Below, piece by piece: positions 34,303-42,900 of a DNA stretch of 49,691 nucleotides (position 1 is the first letter of the stretch; every line of letters starts with the position of its first letter). Under the pieces are notes generated by a model. The model had not been told where the DNA came from, did no database searches, and saw only the letters and a program-made list of their open reading frames with translations. The stretch is from an uncultured Lachnospiraceae bacterium (GTDB taxonomy: Bacteria; Bacillota; Clostridia; Lachnospirales; Lachnospiraceae), in NCBI GenBank assembly GCA_946414825.1, contig CAMKQB010000005.1, positions 1 to 49,691 of the forward strand, read 5' to 3'. The translations under genes were made by a program, and so were the position numbers.

Positions 34303-35076
34303 TTAAAGCATGCCGTATATATCAAGAAGAACCCTTGCAACTATTTCGTTCTTAGGAATAGTAATATTCTTGATACCTATACCAATTATATAACCATTTA
34401 TAGTATTGGTTTCCATATCTGCGAAGTACTCTGTGAGTATTCCGCAGATATTTTTGTTACCAATGGATAGTCTGTTGAACTGCTTGTCAAGAGCAGCATT
34501 TTTCCCTGTAAGCTCTTCAATATTTCTTTTGACAATTGCCCCAATAGCACTAGACTTAAAAGGTTTTTGACTTTTTGCTTTTAGTAGATCCTTGTCATCC
34601 AATATGATGCTTAGATATATTCCACCCTCTGGTGAACTGAAGGACTTTCTATTATGTCCTTTTCCGGCGTACTGTTTCTTTGCGATAATTATCTTCTTAT
34701 CAAGGGCACCTGTTATAAGCTCAAGCTTAGCTAGCTGATTTGTTGAATCAACCTCGTCATATATGATGATACTATCAGCTATTTTGGTGATATCCTTTTT
34801 ATCTAGGGCACCACTTTTTCCTGTGGCTGTTACGTGAGAATAGTATGTGAGCATCTGCTCTTTTATTGCAGTTACCGATAGGATATCGCTTGATTTATCA
34901 AGGGCGTAGCCTTTGTTATTTACAGAGTATATATTGTAGCCGTCCTTCTTTAATTCGTTGATGGCTTTCCAGATGGCATTTCTTGATACCCCAAGCGCGC
35001 TGGAGAGTTCCATCCCTGTAATAAAACATCCTTTGTTTTCTTCTAGAGTTTTGAGAACATATTCTTTCGTTGTCAT
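34303..35076 (-). CDS. birA: BirA-like protein with degenerate biotin ligase site
   Basis: A 257-residue protein. The N-terminal winged helix is clear (ITGMELSSALGVSRNAIWKA) and the ligase core begins at IIIYDEVDSTNQLA. Normal BirA has GRGRRGR and KW(P/V)ND; here they read GKGHNRK (138-144) and KQFNR (198-202), with SFSSPEGGIYLSIIL, NICGILTEY and YIIGIGI retained. The C-terminal domain of about 60 residues is missing. So it can probably bind DNA, while ligase activity is doubtful and a second BirA may exist elsewhere. The start at 35076 has a weak ribosome-binding site. The tetrapeptide ALDK occurs four times. Downstream of and probably co-transcribed with the ABC-F gene. Confidence 0.75.
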   Translation of the reverse strand: MTTKEYVLKTLEENKGCFITGMELSSALGVSRNAIWKAINELKKDGYNIYSVNNKGYALDKSSDILSVTAIKEQMLTYYSHVTATGKSGALDKKDITKIADSIIIYDEVDSTNQLAKLELITGALDKKIIIAKKQYAGKGHNRKSFSSPEGGIYLSIILDDKDLLKAKSQKPFKSSAIGAIVKRNIEELTGKNAALDKQFNRLSIGNKNICGILTEYFADMETNTINGYIIGIGIKNITIPKNEIVARVLLDIYGML

Positions 35077-35149
35077 ATTGAAGTCCACTTTCTTGAAAAT
35101 TATAATCCACCAGCTAATAATCACTGAGATTTTAGATTTACTTCTTGGC

Positions 35150-36697
35150 TTAAAGCTCGAGTTTCTTCGCTTTGAGCTTCTCGCGGAAGCGAGTGTCATG
35201 TTCAACTACTATCATAGTCGGTTTGCAGGTTTCTATCAACTGTTCTATTTGCATTCTTGAAAAAATATCAATATAGTTCAGCGGTTCGTCCCATATATAG
35301 ATATGTGCCGGGGTGAGAAGACTGGCTGCTAGGAGTACCTTCTTCTTCTGACCTTCTGAATACTCTTCGATATTTTTCTCAAACTGAATACGGTTCATAT
35401 CTAGCTTTCTGAGAAGAGTGAGAAAAAGACTATAGTCCAGCTTGTGGTCCTCTGCGTATTTTTTGAGGGATCCCGTAAGTTTTGAGGCATCTTGATTTAC
35501 ATATGATATGGTCAGTTCGCTTGCCAGCTCCATAGAGCCACTTGTTACCATGATCGCTTCCTTATCTCTTGGGATATTTGTATTGTTTCCGTATTCTGCT
35601 GCTGTGAGGATAGCCTTTATAAGCGTAGACTTTCCGCATCCATTTTCACCACTAAGAAAAAGAATATCGCCTTGTAGTAACTGGAAAGTTAGGTTATTTA
35701 GTGTGTTCTCACTGGAGTCTGAGTAGCGGAGCGAGAAGTCTCTACATTCCACGAGGCATTTCTTGTGATGCCTTAGGGGCATGAGCTTCAGATCGTCAAC
35801 ACTTTCGATATCCTTAAGGAGACCTTCCTTTTCTTCGATTTCTCGCTCGATTCGTTTCTCAAAATTCTTGACTCTAGATTGCATTTTCTTGGTCTTGGCT
35901 CCGATATATGCTCTGGTTGAAATGCTTCTATCGTGCTCCTTTATAGGGTCATAGCCTATCTTGGTATTTTCATTTTTATCCGCCCATCTGCCAGCTCGGT
36001 CGGCAGAGGAGCGAAGCTTCCCGATTTCTTTTAGATGTTTCTCATTTTCGGATCTGGCAAAAGCGTCGGCCTTTTCCTTATTCTCCCACCAAGTACTGAA
36101 GTTGCCGGAAACCACCTCGATAGATGAGCGGTTAAGAACCAGACAGTGATCAGTTACTGCGTCGAGCAAATCTCTGTCGTGAGATACAAGAATAAAACCC
36201 TGCTTCTCACGGAGATAATTCTTAATGATCTCGCGACCGTTTCTATCTAGATGATTAGTGGGCTCATCTATCAGAAGGAATTCATTTTCCCCAGAGAATA
36301 GAACAGCAAGCATGACCTTTGTGCGTTCTCCAAAGCTGAGAGTACTTATTGGACGATAAAGTAGCTCACAGTCTACGCCCATCTTATTCAGCTCGCAGAT
36401 TACCTTCCAGCTCTCAACCCCGGGCTTCCAGGTTTCTACGAGTTCATCCGCAGTAAGGTTCATTTCGCTATCAGAAAGCTTATAAGGAAAATAATCAAAA
36501 TGCTGATCCGTTGATATACTTCCAGTGTATTCGTATTTGCCTAGTAAAAGATTTAAAAATGTAGTCTTACCTTTTCCGTTCCTTCCAATAAAGCCGAGTC
36601 TCCAGTTGGTATCGATAGAAAAGGAGACCTCCTCGAATATGTTGTCGAAACTTCCTTCATAACAGAAGGTTAGATTTGATACTTGTAATAATGACAT
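35150..36697 (-). CDS. ABC-F family ATPase, Lsa-like (ribosome protection)
   Basis: A 515-residue protein of two ABC domains without membrane helices. It starts MSLLQVSNLTFCYEGSF, as in Lsa proteins, with Walker A GRNGKGKT, signature LSFGERTKVM and Walker B LLIDEPTNHLD in the first half. The second half has GENGCGKST, YSEGQKKKVL and IYIWDEPLNYID. The linker RWADKNENTKIGYDP holds the ribosome-interaction region. Lsa-type proteins release lincosamides, streptogramin A and pleuromutilins from ribosomes; that this one does is inferred. The ATG at 36697 has CGGAGG upstream. A leader peptide and terminator precede it. Confidence 0.9.
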   Translation of the reverse strand: MSLLQVSNLTFCYEGSFDNIFEEVSFSIDTNWRLGFIGRNGKGKTTFLNLLLGKYEYTGSISTDQHFDYFPYKLSDSEMNLTADELVETWKPGVESWKVICELNKMGVDCELLYRPISTLSFGERTKVMLAVLFSGENEFLLIDEPTNHLDRNGREIIKNYLREKQGFILVSHDRDLLDAVTDHCLVLNRSSIEVVSGNFSTWWENKEKADAFARSENEKHLKEIGKLRSSADRAGRWADKNENTKIGYDPIKEHDRSISTRAYIGAKTKKMQSRVKNFEKRIEREIEEKEGLLKDIESVDDLKLMPLRHHKKCLVECRDFSLRYSDSSENTLNNLTFQLLQGDILFLSGENGCGKSTLIKAILTAAEYGNNTNIPRDKEAIMVTSGSMELASELTISYVNQDASKLTGSLKKYAEDHKLDYSLFLTLLRKLDMNRIQFEKNIEEYSEGQKKKVLLAASLLTPAHIYIWDEPLNYIDIFSRMQIEQLIETCKPTMIVVEHDTRFREKLKAKKLEL

Positions 36698-36710
36698 ATA
36701 GCACCTCCGT

Positions 36711-36746
36711 AAAAAAAATACACCACAAGAAAAAATTCCTGCGGTG
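36711..36746 (-). terminator. Attenuator terminator before ABC-F gene
   Basis: On the minus strand CACCGCAGGAA pairs with TTCTTGTGGTG (11 bp with two G-U, loop TTTT), followed by TATTTTTTTT. It ends a few bases before the ABC-F ribosome-binding site, so it must be bypassed for expression. Confidence 0.85.
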
Positions 36747-36777
36747 CAAAGTGCTAAAAAGTAAACCACTATGAATT

Positions 36778-36876
36778 ATTTCTTGCAAGTGTAGCCTGAT
36801 TTTCATAACAAAAAAACTTATCAGCACAATACTGACATAATCTTCAGGCTATTAACTAAAACTATTTGCAAGAAAT
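36778..36876 (-). promoter_or_regulatory. Long-range pairing in the ABC-F leader RNA
   Basis: The leader-peptide coding segment ATTTCTTGCAA (minus strand, 36866-36876) is exactly complementary to TTGCAAGAAAT (36778-36788). TAGCCTGA (36844-36851) is complementary to TCAGGCTA (36792-36799). Inside lies a smaller hairpin with a seven-U run (36810-36816). A ribosome on the leader peptide would break this long stem, as in ribosome-mediated attenuation. Confidence 0.65.
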
Positions 36877-36885
36877 ATTTCTCAT
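36862..36885 (-). CDS. Leader peptide MRNISCK of the ABC-F attenuator
   Basis: A seven-codon open reading frame ATG AGA AAT ATT TCT TGC AAA TAG, preceded by GGAGGAGACCG. It overlaps the first strand of the long leader stem. Short leader peptides upstream of ABC-F genes sense ribosome-stalling antibiotics. No homologue is claimed; the call rests on the start signal, size and position. Confidence 0.65.
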   Translation of the reverse strand: MRNISCK

Positions 36886-36918
36886 CGGTCTCCTCCGTTT
36901 CTTCTTAATTTCTTCCAC

Positions 36919-36947
36919 AGTATAACAACTATATCTTTAAAATGCAA
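36919..36947 (-). promoter_or_regulatory. Promoter of the ABC-F-birA unit
   Basis: Minus strand TTGCAT (36942-36947) and TATACT (36919-36924), spaced 17 bp. It gives a leader of about 215 nt ahead of the ABC-F start codon. Confidence 0.75.
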
Positions 36948-37010
36948 GACACCATGGTGCCAGTGGGGACAGGCGAATCTTGCAAAACTGTAAGATTCGC
37001 TTTTTATTTT
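36943..37010 (+). terminator. Terminator with competing stem upstream of the exporter operon
   Basis: GCGAATCTT (36973-36981) pairs with AAGATTCGC (36992-37000), followed by TTTTTATTTT on the plus strand. TGCAAGA (36943-36949) can instead pair with TCTTGCA (36978-36984), which would break the terminator. No plus-strand gene ends here, so it may be an attenuator for the operon at 37145 or a small RNA terminator. I see no strong plus promoter before it. The rest to 37144 holds a TATAAT at 37037 and a stem GAGTCGA/TCGACTC near 37065-37115. Confidence 0.6.
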
Positions 37011-37144
37011 GTCACGGCGTTGTAAGAACAGAACCTTATAATTATTCAGTAGGGACAGATTTTGGAGTCGACGAGCCCCAGTGTTTGATTACAACGGAAT
37101 CAACTCGACTCGTTGATTTATTATCATTTGTAAGGAGATTAGAG

Positions 37145-37819
37145 ATGAATATCGTCGAAATGAAAAATGTAACTAAGATTTATGGAGAGAAGGAGAATCA
37201 GGTGCTGGCCCTTCATAATGTGAATCTTGATATAGAGAAGGGTAGCGTGGTTTCAGTGGTCGGTGCGTCTGGTAGTGGAAAGTCCACGCTTCTTAATATT
37301 ATGGGAGGAGTTGATACTCCATCGGATGGAACCATCTTCGTGGATGGAAAGGACATAACAAAGTATAACGATGATGAGCTCAGCATATTCCGTAGGAGGA
37401 AGGTTGGCTTTATATTCCAGGCGTATCATCTGATTCCGGTTCTTACCGTTGAGGAAAATATCAAGATGCCGGTTCTCCTGGATCACAGGAAACCGGACAA
37501 GGAATATATAGATCATATCATCGAGCTTCTCGGTCTATCTGAGAGAAGAAGACATCTTCCTAATCAGCTCTCAGGTGGACAGCAGCAGAGAACGGCCATC
37601 GCAAGAGCACTGGCAAATAATCCAACGCTTGTTCTTGCGGATGAGCCAACTGGAGCTCTTGATTCTAAGAATGGCCAGGAGGTCATGGACCTCCTTATGA
37701 AGTCAGTGCATGACATCGGACAGACTCTTGTGATAATCACTCACAACATGGATCTTGCTCGCGAAGCAGATAGAATTGTTAAGATCAAAGACGGAGAAAT
37801 TGTTGATGGAAACATATAA
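37145..37819 (+). CDS. ABC transporter ATP-binding protein (MacB/LolD type)
   Basis: A 224-residue ATPase with Walker A GASGSGKST, Q-loop IFQAYHLIPVLT, signature LSGGQQQRTAIARAL, Walker [13 protein letters not shown] and switch His in IITHNMDL. The ATG at 37145 is chosen because AAGGAG lies just upstream; the frame is open further back through the leader but without a start signal. It overlaps the next permease gene by 14 bp. First gene of a four-gene exporter-like operon. Confidence 0.93.
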   Translation: MNIVEMKNVTKIYGEKENQVLALHNVNLDIEKGSVVSVVGASGSGKSTLLNIMGGVDTPSDGTIFVDGKDITKYNDDELSIFRRRKVGFIFQAYHLIPVLTVEENIKMPVLLDHRKPDKEYIDHIIELLGLSERRRHLPNQLSGGQQQRTAIARALANNPTLVLADEPTGALDSKNGQEVMDLLMKSVHDIGQTLVIITHNMDLAREADRIVKIKDGEIVDGNI

Positions 37820-40385
37820 AGATCTCGGAAGTAAGTATTTAAAACAGAATAGACGTCGTTCCTTCATCACAGTCCTTGGATGTTTCATCGTGTCTACGAT
37901 TCTCTTCATGTTTCTTAACTCTATGGTTTGCTGGGTTGAAAACTGCAGAGAGGAAGCAAGGGAAGAGGATGATTTCGAGATTCTGGTTCTCACGGATGAT
38001 AAGGATACAATCGAAGAAGTAGTGAATGAGGATTTTGTTTCTTCGGCATATCTTGGAAAGGCATATTCCTATCAGACTGAAGAGGAGGCTTCAGGAGTAT
38101 ATGCAAATGCACTCCACATAAATGTAAAACAGAAGCTTCTTATAAATCATTATTCGAAATATATTAAGAAGACCTACAACGTGGATGTGGAGCTAAATGA
38201 TCTCCTGGCCTGGACCTATTTTCAGGATAATGAAGGGGTAGGTTATCTGATGCTGTTAGGGGGGCTTCTTATCTCATTTATCATGGCAATCATAGGAGTT
38301 GGAGTTCTTAGAAATAATATCTCTATCTCTGCTATGGAAAGAGTGAAGGATTACGGAAATCTTAGATGCATCGGAGCTACAAAGAAACAAATAAGAGCCA
38401 TCGTATATCGCGAATCAGTTGCTCTTGAAACTCTCGGAATTGTAGCGGGTGTTGCGGCAGGTTTTCCGCTTAGTATTTTGATATGCAATTCTGAGAAAAG
38501 ACAGTATCCTATAGGTTTTCATATCATACCGGTAATACTCCTGCTAATCGCTTTTTACGGTGATATGTATTTTGCTGTTGGTGATGGACTGAAGAAGGTT
38601 CTTGCGGTTAGCCCTGCGGAGGCGGTTCGTGGTAATTACAGAATCAAAGCGAAGAAGATAAAACGTAGAAGGGGTGGTATCTGGAAACTCCTATTTGGTG
38701 TGGAAGGAGACTATGCCTACAAGAATATAAAGAGAAATAATGGTAACTTCCTAAAGACTGTTGGCGCCCTTACATTTGGAATGATAATCGTTATTGTGGT
38801 TGGTGGAGTGCTGCTGGTTTTCTATGAATTCTTTTCTAGGACAAACAAGATGGTAGGATATTATCAGCAGTATATAGCTTGTGACACAAATAACATTTTC
38901 TCTCATGAGGAACAGAAGATGGATCTCTATTCGCCTAAGGCGCTGAAGACGATTAGTGAGGCTAAGGGCATAGAAAGTCCAAAATATATGTATGAGGATA
39001 CTCTATATACAGCGGAGAATTGCTTTATTTTTAATAACTTAAATGAGACTTATGGTGGAGACAGTATAGAAGGCTCCATATACATAAGGGCAGGTGATAA
39101 TCTGGATGCTGAAGAGGAGAGGAAAGAATATCGTGCAAAGGGTGAAGGCCTAGTTGACTACGAAGGCAGAATGGAAACGGATAATGCAAGAAGAGAGGAT
39201 ACTTCTGAAAACGATAATCTATTTTGTTCCGAATTAAGTCTGGTTGGTTATGATTCTGAGGACTATGCCAGATATAAGGATTATCTCGTGGATGGTACGA
39301 CAGAGCTTTCAGATAATGGAGTGCTTCTTGTAAATCAGGCTGAGCTTATTCCTGAATCATCCTATGATTCCCAGAGTGTATTCTTTGATACAAGAACTTT
39401 CAGTTTCACTAATCTTAAGGTTGGTGATGAAATAACAGTGGTTGATCCGGCGGAACTTTATAGCTTGGTCCAGGAAGAGAAAAAAAGAGCTAAGGAGTTC
39501 GATGACGAGATTCATTCTAAAAGGAATGAGTGGGACAGAAATCATAAGGATGAAAAGGACGAAGAGGGGAATCCTCTAGAGAATCCATATGACAATTATT
39601 CCGATATTATTGGAACAAGAAGGAAAGAAGCTTGGATTATTAATTCCGCAAGGGAAAAGCTGGTGGAAGAAGGAAAGTGTAAAACTTACGTTATAGAGGG
39701 GATAATTAGGGATGATCCCAATGCGGTTACAACGCTTCCGTCTCTCGTGGTTCCGCTTGATAAGTTTTTCTCGATGACCGGAAGAACTGAATCTGATTAT
39801 GTTGGTATGAAGTTCCATGTGACAAATATATTCAGCAGAGATTTTCAAAAAACTGAGTTTCAAAATGCACTCAAGGAGAAGGAAAACTATTGGTATGAAG
39901 GCTCTGAGGAAGAGGGGCCAATATACAATTCTTTTACGTCGAGTTATCTTGAAGGTATCCTTAACTTAACGGAAGGAGCTAGTGTTGTTATATATCTCCT
40001 TTTAGGAATTATTATTCTTATAATAATCAGTCTTCTTAATACCATGAATGTCACTATAAGTAGTTTACAAACGAGGCGAAATGAATTCGCACAGCTAAGA
40101 GCCCTGGGAATGACCAAGAGGAGTCTCCTGAAAGCAGTGCTATTAGAAGGTGGGATAGTCTGGATAGTTTCGACTATACAGGGGATAATTTTTGGAATAC
40201 TAATTCAGTGGATTTTGTATAGTACATTAATAAAGTTTTTGATTAATTCTCCGTTTAAAGTATTCTGGCCGGGAATAATAGTTGCTGCCCTCCTCTCCTT
40301 TGTGGTGCTATGCGGATCCAACTATGTATTCTTTAACCAGATGAAACTGAATGTGGGCGAGGAGCTGACCCGATCAGGCGAGTAG
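37806..40385 (+). CDS. Large FtsX-type ABC permease
   Basis: An 859-residue permease. An N-terminal helix (ITVLGCFIVSTILFMFLNSM) is followed by a short domain, a first FtsX block (VLRNNISISAMERVKDYGNL), a large extracellular region of about 350 residues rich in Asp/Glu, and a C-terminal FtsX block (TISSLQTRRNEFAQLRALGM). The start at 37806 follows GGAGAAAT and overlaps the ATPase stop. Substrate unknown. The pairing with a MacB-type permease two genes downstream suggests a two-permease exporter or envelope regulator, as seen for bacteriocin and peptide exporters. Confidence 0.85.
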   Translation: METYKDLGSKYLKQNRRRSFITVLGCFIVSTILFMFLNSMVCWVENCREEAREEDDFEILVLTDDKDTIEEVVNEDFVSSAYLGKAYSYQTEEEASGVYANALHINVKQKLLINHYSKYIKKTYNVDVELNDLLAWTYFQDNEGVGYLMLLGGLLISFIMAIIGVGVLRNNISISAMERVKDYGNLRCIGATKKQIRAIVYRESVALETLGIVAGVAAGFPLSILICNSEKRQYPIGFHIIPVILLLIAFYGDMYFAVGDGLKKVLAVSPAEAVRGNYRIKAKKIKRRRGGIWKLLFGVEGDYAYKNIKRNNGNFLKTVGALTFGMIIVIVVGGVLLVFYEFFSRTNKMVGYYQQYIACDTNNIFSHEEQKMDLYSPKALKTISEAKGIESPKYMYEDTLYTAENCFIFNNLNETYGGDSIEGSIYIRAGDNLDAEEERKEYRAKGEGLVDYEGRMETDNARREDTSENDNLFCSELSLVGYDSEDYARYKDYLVDGTTELSDNGVLLVNQAELIPESSYDSQSVFFDTRTFSFTNLKVGDEITVVDPAELYSLVQEEKKRAKEFDDEIHSKRNEWDRNHKDEKDEEGNPLENPYDNYSDIIGTRRKEAWIINSAREKLVEEGKCKTYVIEGIIRDDPNAVTTLPSLVVPLDKFFSMTGRTESDYVGMKFHVTNIFSRDFQKTEFQNALKEKENYWYEGSEEEGPIYNSFTSSYLEGILNLTEGASVVIYLLLGIIILIIISLLNTMNVTISSLQTRRNEFAQLRALGMTKRSLLKAVLLEGGIVWIVSTIQGIIFGILIQWILYSTLIKFLINSPFKVFWPGIIVAALLSFVVLCGSNYVFFNQMKLNVGEELTRSGE

Positions 40386-40469
40386 AAAATGTTGTTCACA
40401 AGAATAATAAATGTGCTTCTGAGGGTGAACCCCGAAGAATCTATAATATATGAGTGGGAAGGTGGAAAA

Positions 40470-41426
40470 ATGAAATATATCAGAAACAAAACTAAGATAG
40501 GAATAACGATTCTAGCGCTCGTAATGTTCCTTGTCACAGCTCTGGGACAGTCTCACATTTCTGAGGCTATGACTCCGAGAGTGATGCTGACAGAATATTC
40601 TATAAAGGCGAGGGATTCATCGGGAGACATATTTCCTGGTGATACATTTACAGTTACATTCAAGCTGAAGAATACCAGCAAGAACAAGGTTCAGAATCTG
40701 AAGTATTCAGTTGTATCTGAGAATGGGGAATTTCTACCTGCAGAGGGTGTTGGAACAGGCTTTGTGAGTGAGCTGGCAGGCGAAACAGAAGAGGAATATT
40801 CAGTTAGTCTCCAGGCTGCTAAGACACTTGAGGAGAAGACCTACAAGATAAAGATTAAGACTGAGTATGAGGACTGGAACGGTGGCTATAAATCAGAGGA
40901 TACAATATATGTGCCAATAAGCCTTAAGACGGAGGTTATTGTTTCGGATACATATATTGCCGAGGAAGAGATTCGACTGGGAGATAACATAGAAATCGTT
41001 TCAACTATTAATAATACAGGGGCGGCTAAAATTTATAAGGTTACCGCCAGAGTTGAAGGACACAATATAGCGGATGCTAAAACATTTATAGGAAATATTG
41101 ATTCAGGTAAGAATGCTACTGTTGATATTATTACGAAAGCAACGACACATGATGATGTGCGTGATGCGACGGAATATGATAATGATCTCATTATCACCTA
41201 CGAAGATATTGAGGGGAATGAATATACCGTAAAGGAAGGGCTTGGTAGTATAGAGGTTCTGGAGCAGGATTATTCTGATGTCATTAAGATAAAGGAAGAT
41301 ACTACGAAGCATATGAGTGGCTCGACCAAGTCGGTTATTGTTCTGGCAATCGTAGTCATTGCTGTAATACTCCTTGTGATTAGAAGGTTGATAAAGAGAA
41401 GGAATCTGGAGAAAAATTTTGAGTGA
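40470..41426 (+). CDS. Secreted, membrane-anchored Ig-like (CARDB-type) protein
   Basis: A 318-residue protein with an N-terminal signal peptide (KIGITILALVMFLVTALG), two Ig-like beta domains (FTVTFKLKNTSKNKVQNLKY and IEIVSTINNTGAAKIYKV) of the CARDB/NPCBM-associated type, and a C-terminal helix SVIVLAIVVIAVILLVI followed by a basic tail. It should face outward and be anchored at its C-terminus. The start at 40470 follows GGAAGGTGG. In the middle of the ABC operon, it is probably an adaptor or accessory subunit. Confidence 0.75.
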   Translation: MKYIRNKTKIGITILALVMFLVTALGQSHISEAMTPRVMLTEYSIKARDSSGDIFPGDTFTVTFKLKNTSKNKVQNLKYSVVSENGEFLPAEGVGTGFVSELAGETEEEYSVSLQAAKTLEEKTYKIKIKTEYEDWNGGYKSEDTIYVPISLKTEVIVSDTYIAEEEIRLGDNIEIVSTINNTGAAKIYKVTARVEGHNIADAKTFIGNIDSGKNATVDIITKATTHDDVRDATEYDNDLIITYEDIEGNEYTVKEGLGSIEVLEQDYSDVIKIKEDTTKHMSGSTKSVIVLAIVVIAVILLVIRRLIKRRNLEKNFE

Positions 41427-41509
41427 AACTCTTCTCATTAAAATGAACAAATTGATTATTATATAGAGAAACGAAGCGACAAAAGAATCTTTATAGAAGG
41501 AAGTAAATC

Positions 41510-42835
41510 ATGGGCTATATTATTAAGCTTAGCCTCTCGAATATAAAACTCCGAAAGCTTAGAACTGTTCTTACAATTGTTGGAATCATGATTGGTGTGA
41601 TGTCTATAGTTGCAATGCTTACAACTGGACTAAATGCAAAGAAAGCCATGATGGAAGATGTAGAGAAAAGTGGTAGTACTAAGGAGATTATAATATATCC
41701 TCAGAGCCTTAGCCGTAAGGACCGTCTTATCACGGATTCGGCTATAAGCAAGCTGGAGAAGCTGGATCATGTGGACGGCGTTTATCCAGTGCTTACAGCT
41801 GATGGTCAAGAGAAGATAGGTGGGTTTATTGCCTGGGAAAATATCGAGGGTGTTCCAACTGAATATATGAATTATCTCTGCTTGAAGGAAGGAGCTGTGC
41901 CTGAGAGAAATGGTTTCAGACCAGAGCTTCTGATTGGAAATGGACTCCGGTCCTCTCTTTATAATGAGAAGACGTGGCAACAGCTGAGTAAGAGTGTGAA
42001 AAAGGATGACATGCTTGTTGGAAAGAAGATGGACTTTGCGCTCAGAAAGGATATTGAGCCAAGTGGAGAGGAAACGGCTTCCCCGTCAGATGCGGAAACA
42101 GAGAGTGAAGAAGTAGGGAATGCTGCGCAGAGCTTTGTTAAGCTCAGCATAGTTGGCGAGACAGATAATGAGTATGATTACAGCATTTATACTGATATAG
42201 ACACTCTGAAAATGTATCTAAAGAAAGAAGCGGTAGAGGGAAAGATTCCTGGACAGCCTCTTGATAAAAACGGCCAGCCTTATAACATGTGGGCCTATGA
42301 TAGAGCAATAATAAGAGTTGATAATGTGGATAATGTAAAACGTGTTTCGAAGATTCTGTCGGATATGGGATACGAGGTTGTTAATAATCTCGAAATGCTG
42401 GAAAACGTTACTAGAACTATTAGAATGGTTCAGTTTATTCTTGGCGCCTTGGGGGCTATAGCAGCTGTTGTGGCGGTAATAGGAATAGTAAATACAATGA
42501 TGACCGCAGTATATGACAGGGTTCGTGAGATAGGCCTCCTCAAGATGCTTGGAGCGGACGTGGATGATATCAGCTTCATGTTTCTTTTTGAATCAGCGAT
42601 GATGGGGCTCGTTGGCGGAATTCTAGGTGTAGGACTTGCGCTGCTTGTGGATATTTATATCAACAAAAGACTGGTTGAATTTATGGAGATGCCAGAAGGT
42701 ACTTGGATTATGAGTACACCTATGTGGCTTATTCTCGGAGCGGTAGCTATGTCGGTGGTGGTATCAGTCCTTGCAGGGGCATTTCCAGCTAGATGGGCCT
42801 CTAGAATAAAACCGCTGGAGGCGATAAGTAAATAG
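41510..42835 (+). CDS. MacB-type ABC transporter permease
   Basis: A 441-residue permease with the MacB topology: N-terminal helix (LRTVLTIVGIMIGVMSIVAM), an extracellular MacB periplasmic-core-like domain with a Ser/Glu-rich insert (ETASPSDAETESEEVGN), then three C-terminal helices with TAVYDRVREIGLLKMLGADV and FPARWASRIKPLEAISK. Intact family length. AAGGAAG precedes the ATG. Last gene of the exporter operon. The shared ATPase would be the protein encoded at 37145. Confidence 0.9.
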   Translation: MGYIIKLSLSNIKLRKLRTVLTIVGIMIGVMSIVAMLTTGLNAKKAMMEDVEKSGSTKEIIIYPQSLSRKDRLITDSAISKLEKLDHVDGVYPVLTADGQEKIGGFIAWENIEGVPTEYMNYLCLKEGAVPERNGFRPELLIGNGLRSSLYNEKTWQQLSKSVKKDDMLVGKKMDFALRKDIEPSGEETASPSDAETESEEVGNAAQSFVKLSIVGETDNEYDYSIYTDIDTLKMYLKKEAVEGKIPGQPLDKNGQPYNMWAYDRAIIRVDNVDNVKRVSKILSDMGYEVVNNLEMLENVTRTIRMVQFILGALGAIAAVVAVIGIVNTMMTAVYDRVREIGLLKMLGADVDDISFMFLFESAMMGLVGGILGVGLALLVDIYINKRLVEFMEMPEGTWIMSTPMWLILGAVAMSVVVSVLAGAFPARWASRIKPLEAISK

Positions 42836-42900
42836 TGGTATAATGACACGATGAAACATGAGGAAGTAGCATTTTTCGAAGAAAAACCCAGGAGAATACC

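Noticed and set aside
34303..35205. Longer birA-like protein starting at 35205
   Set aside because: The extra residues come from the antisense-free overlap with the ABC-F 3' end and are basic, unlike BirA; MTTKEYVLK at 35076 is the family start.
36980..37144. N-terminal extension of the exporter ATPase through the leader
   Set aside because: No start signal; it would be translated from the terminator hairpin. The ATG at 37145 has AAGGAG and begins like all homologues.
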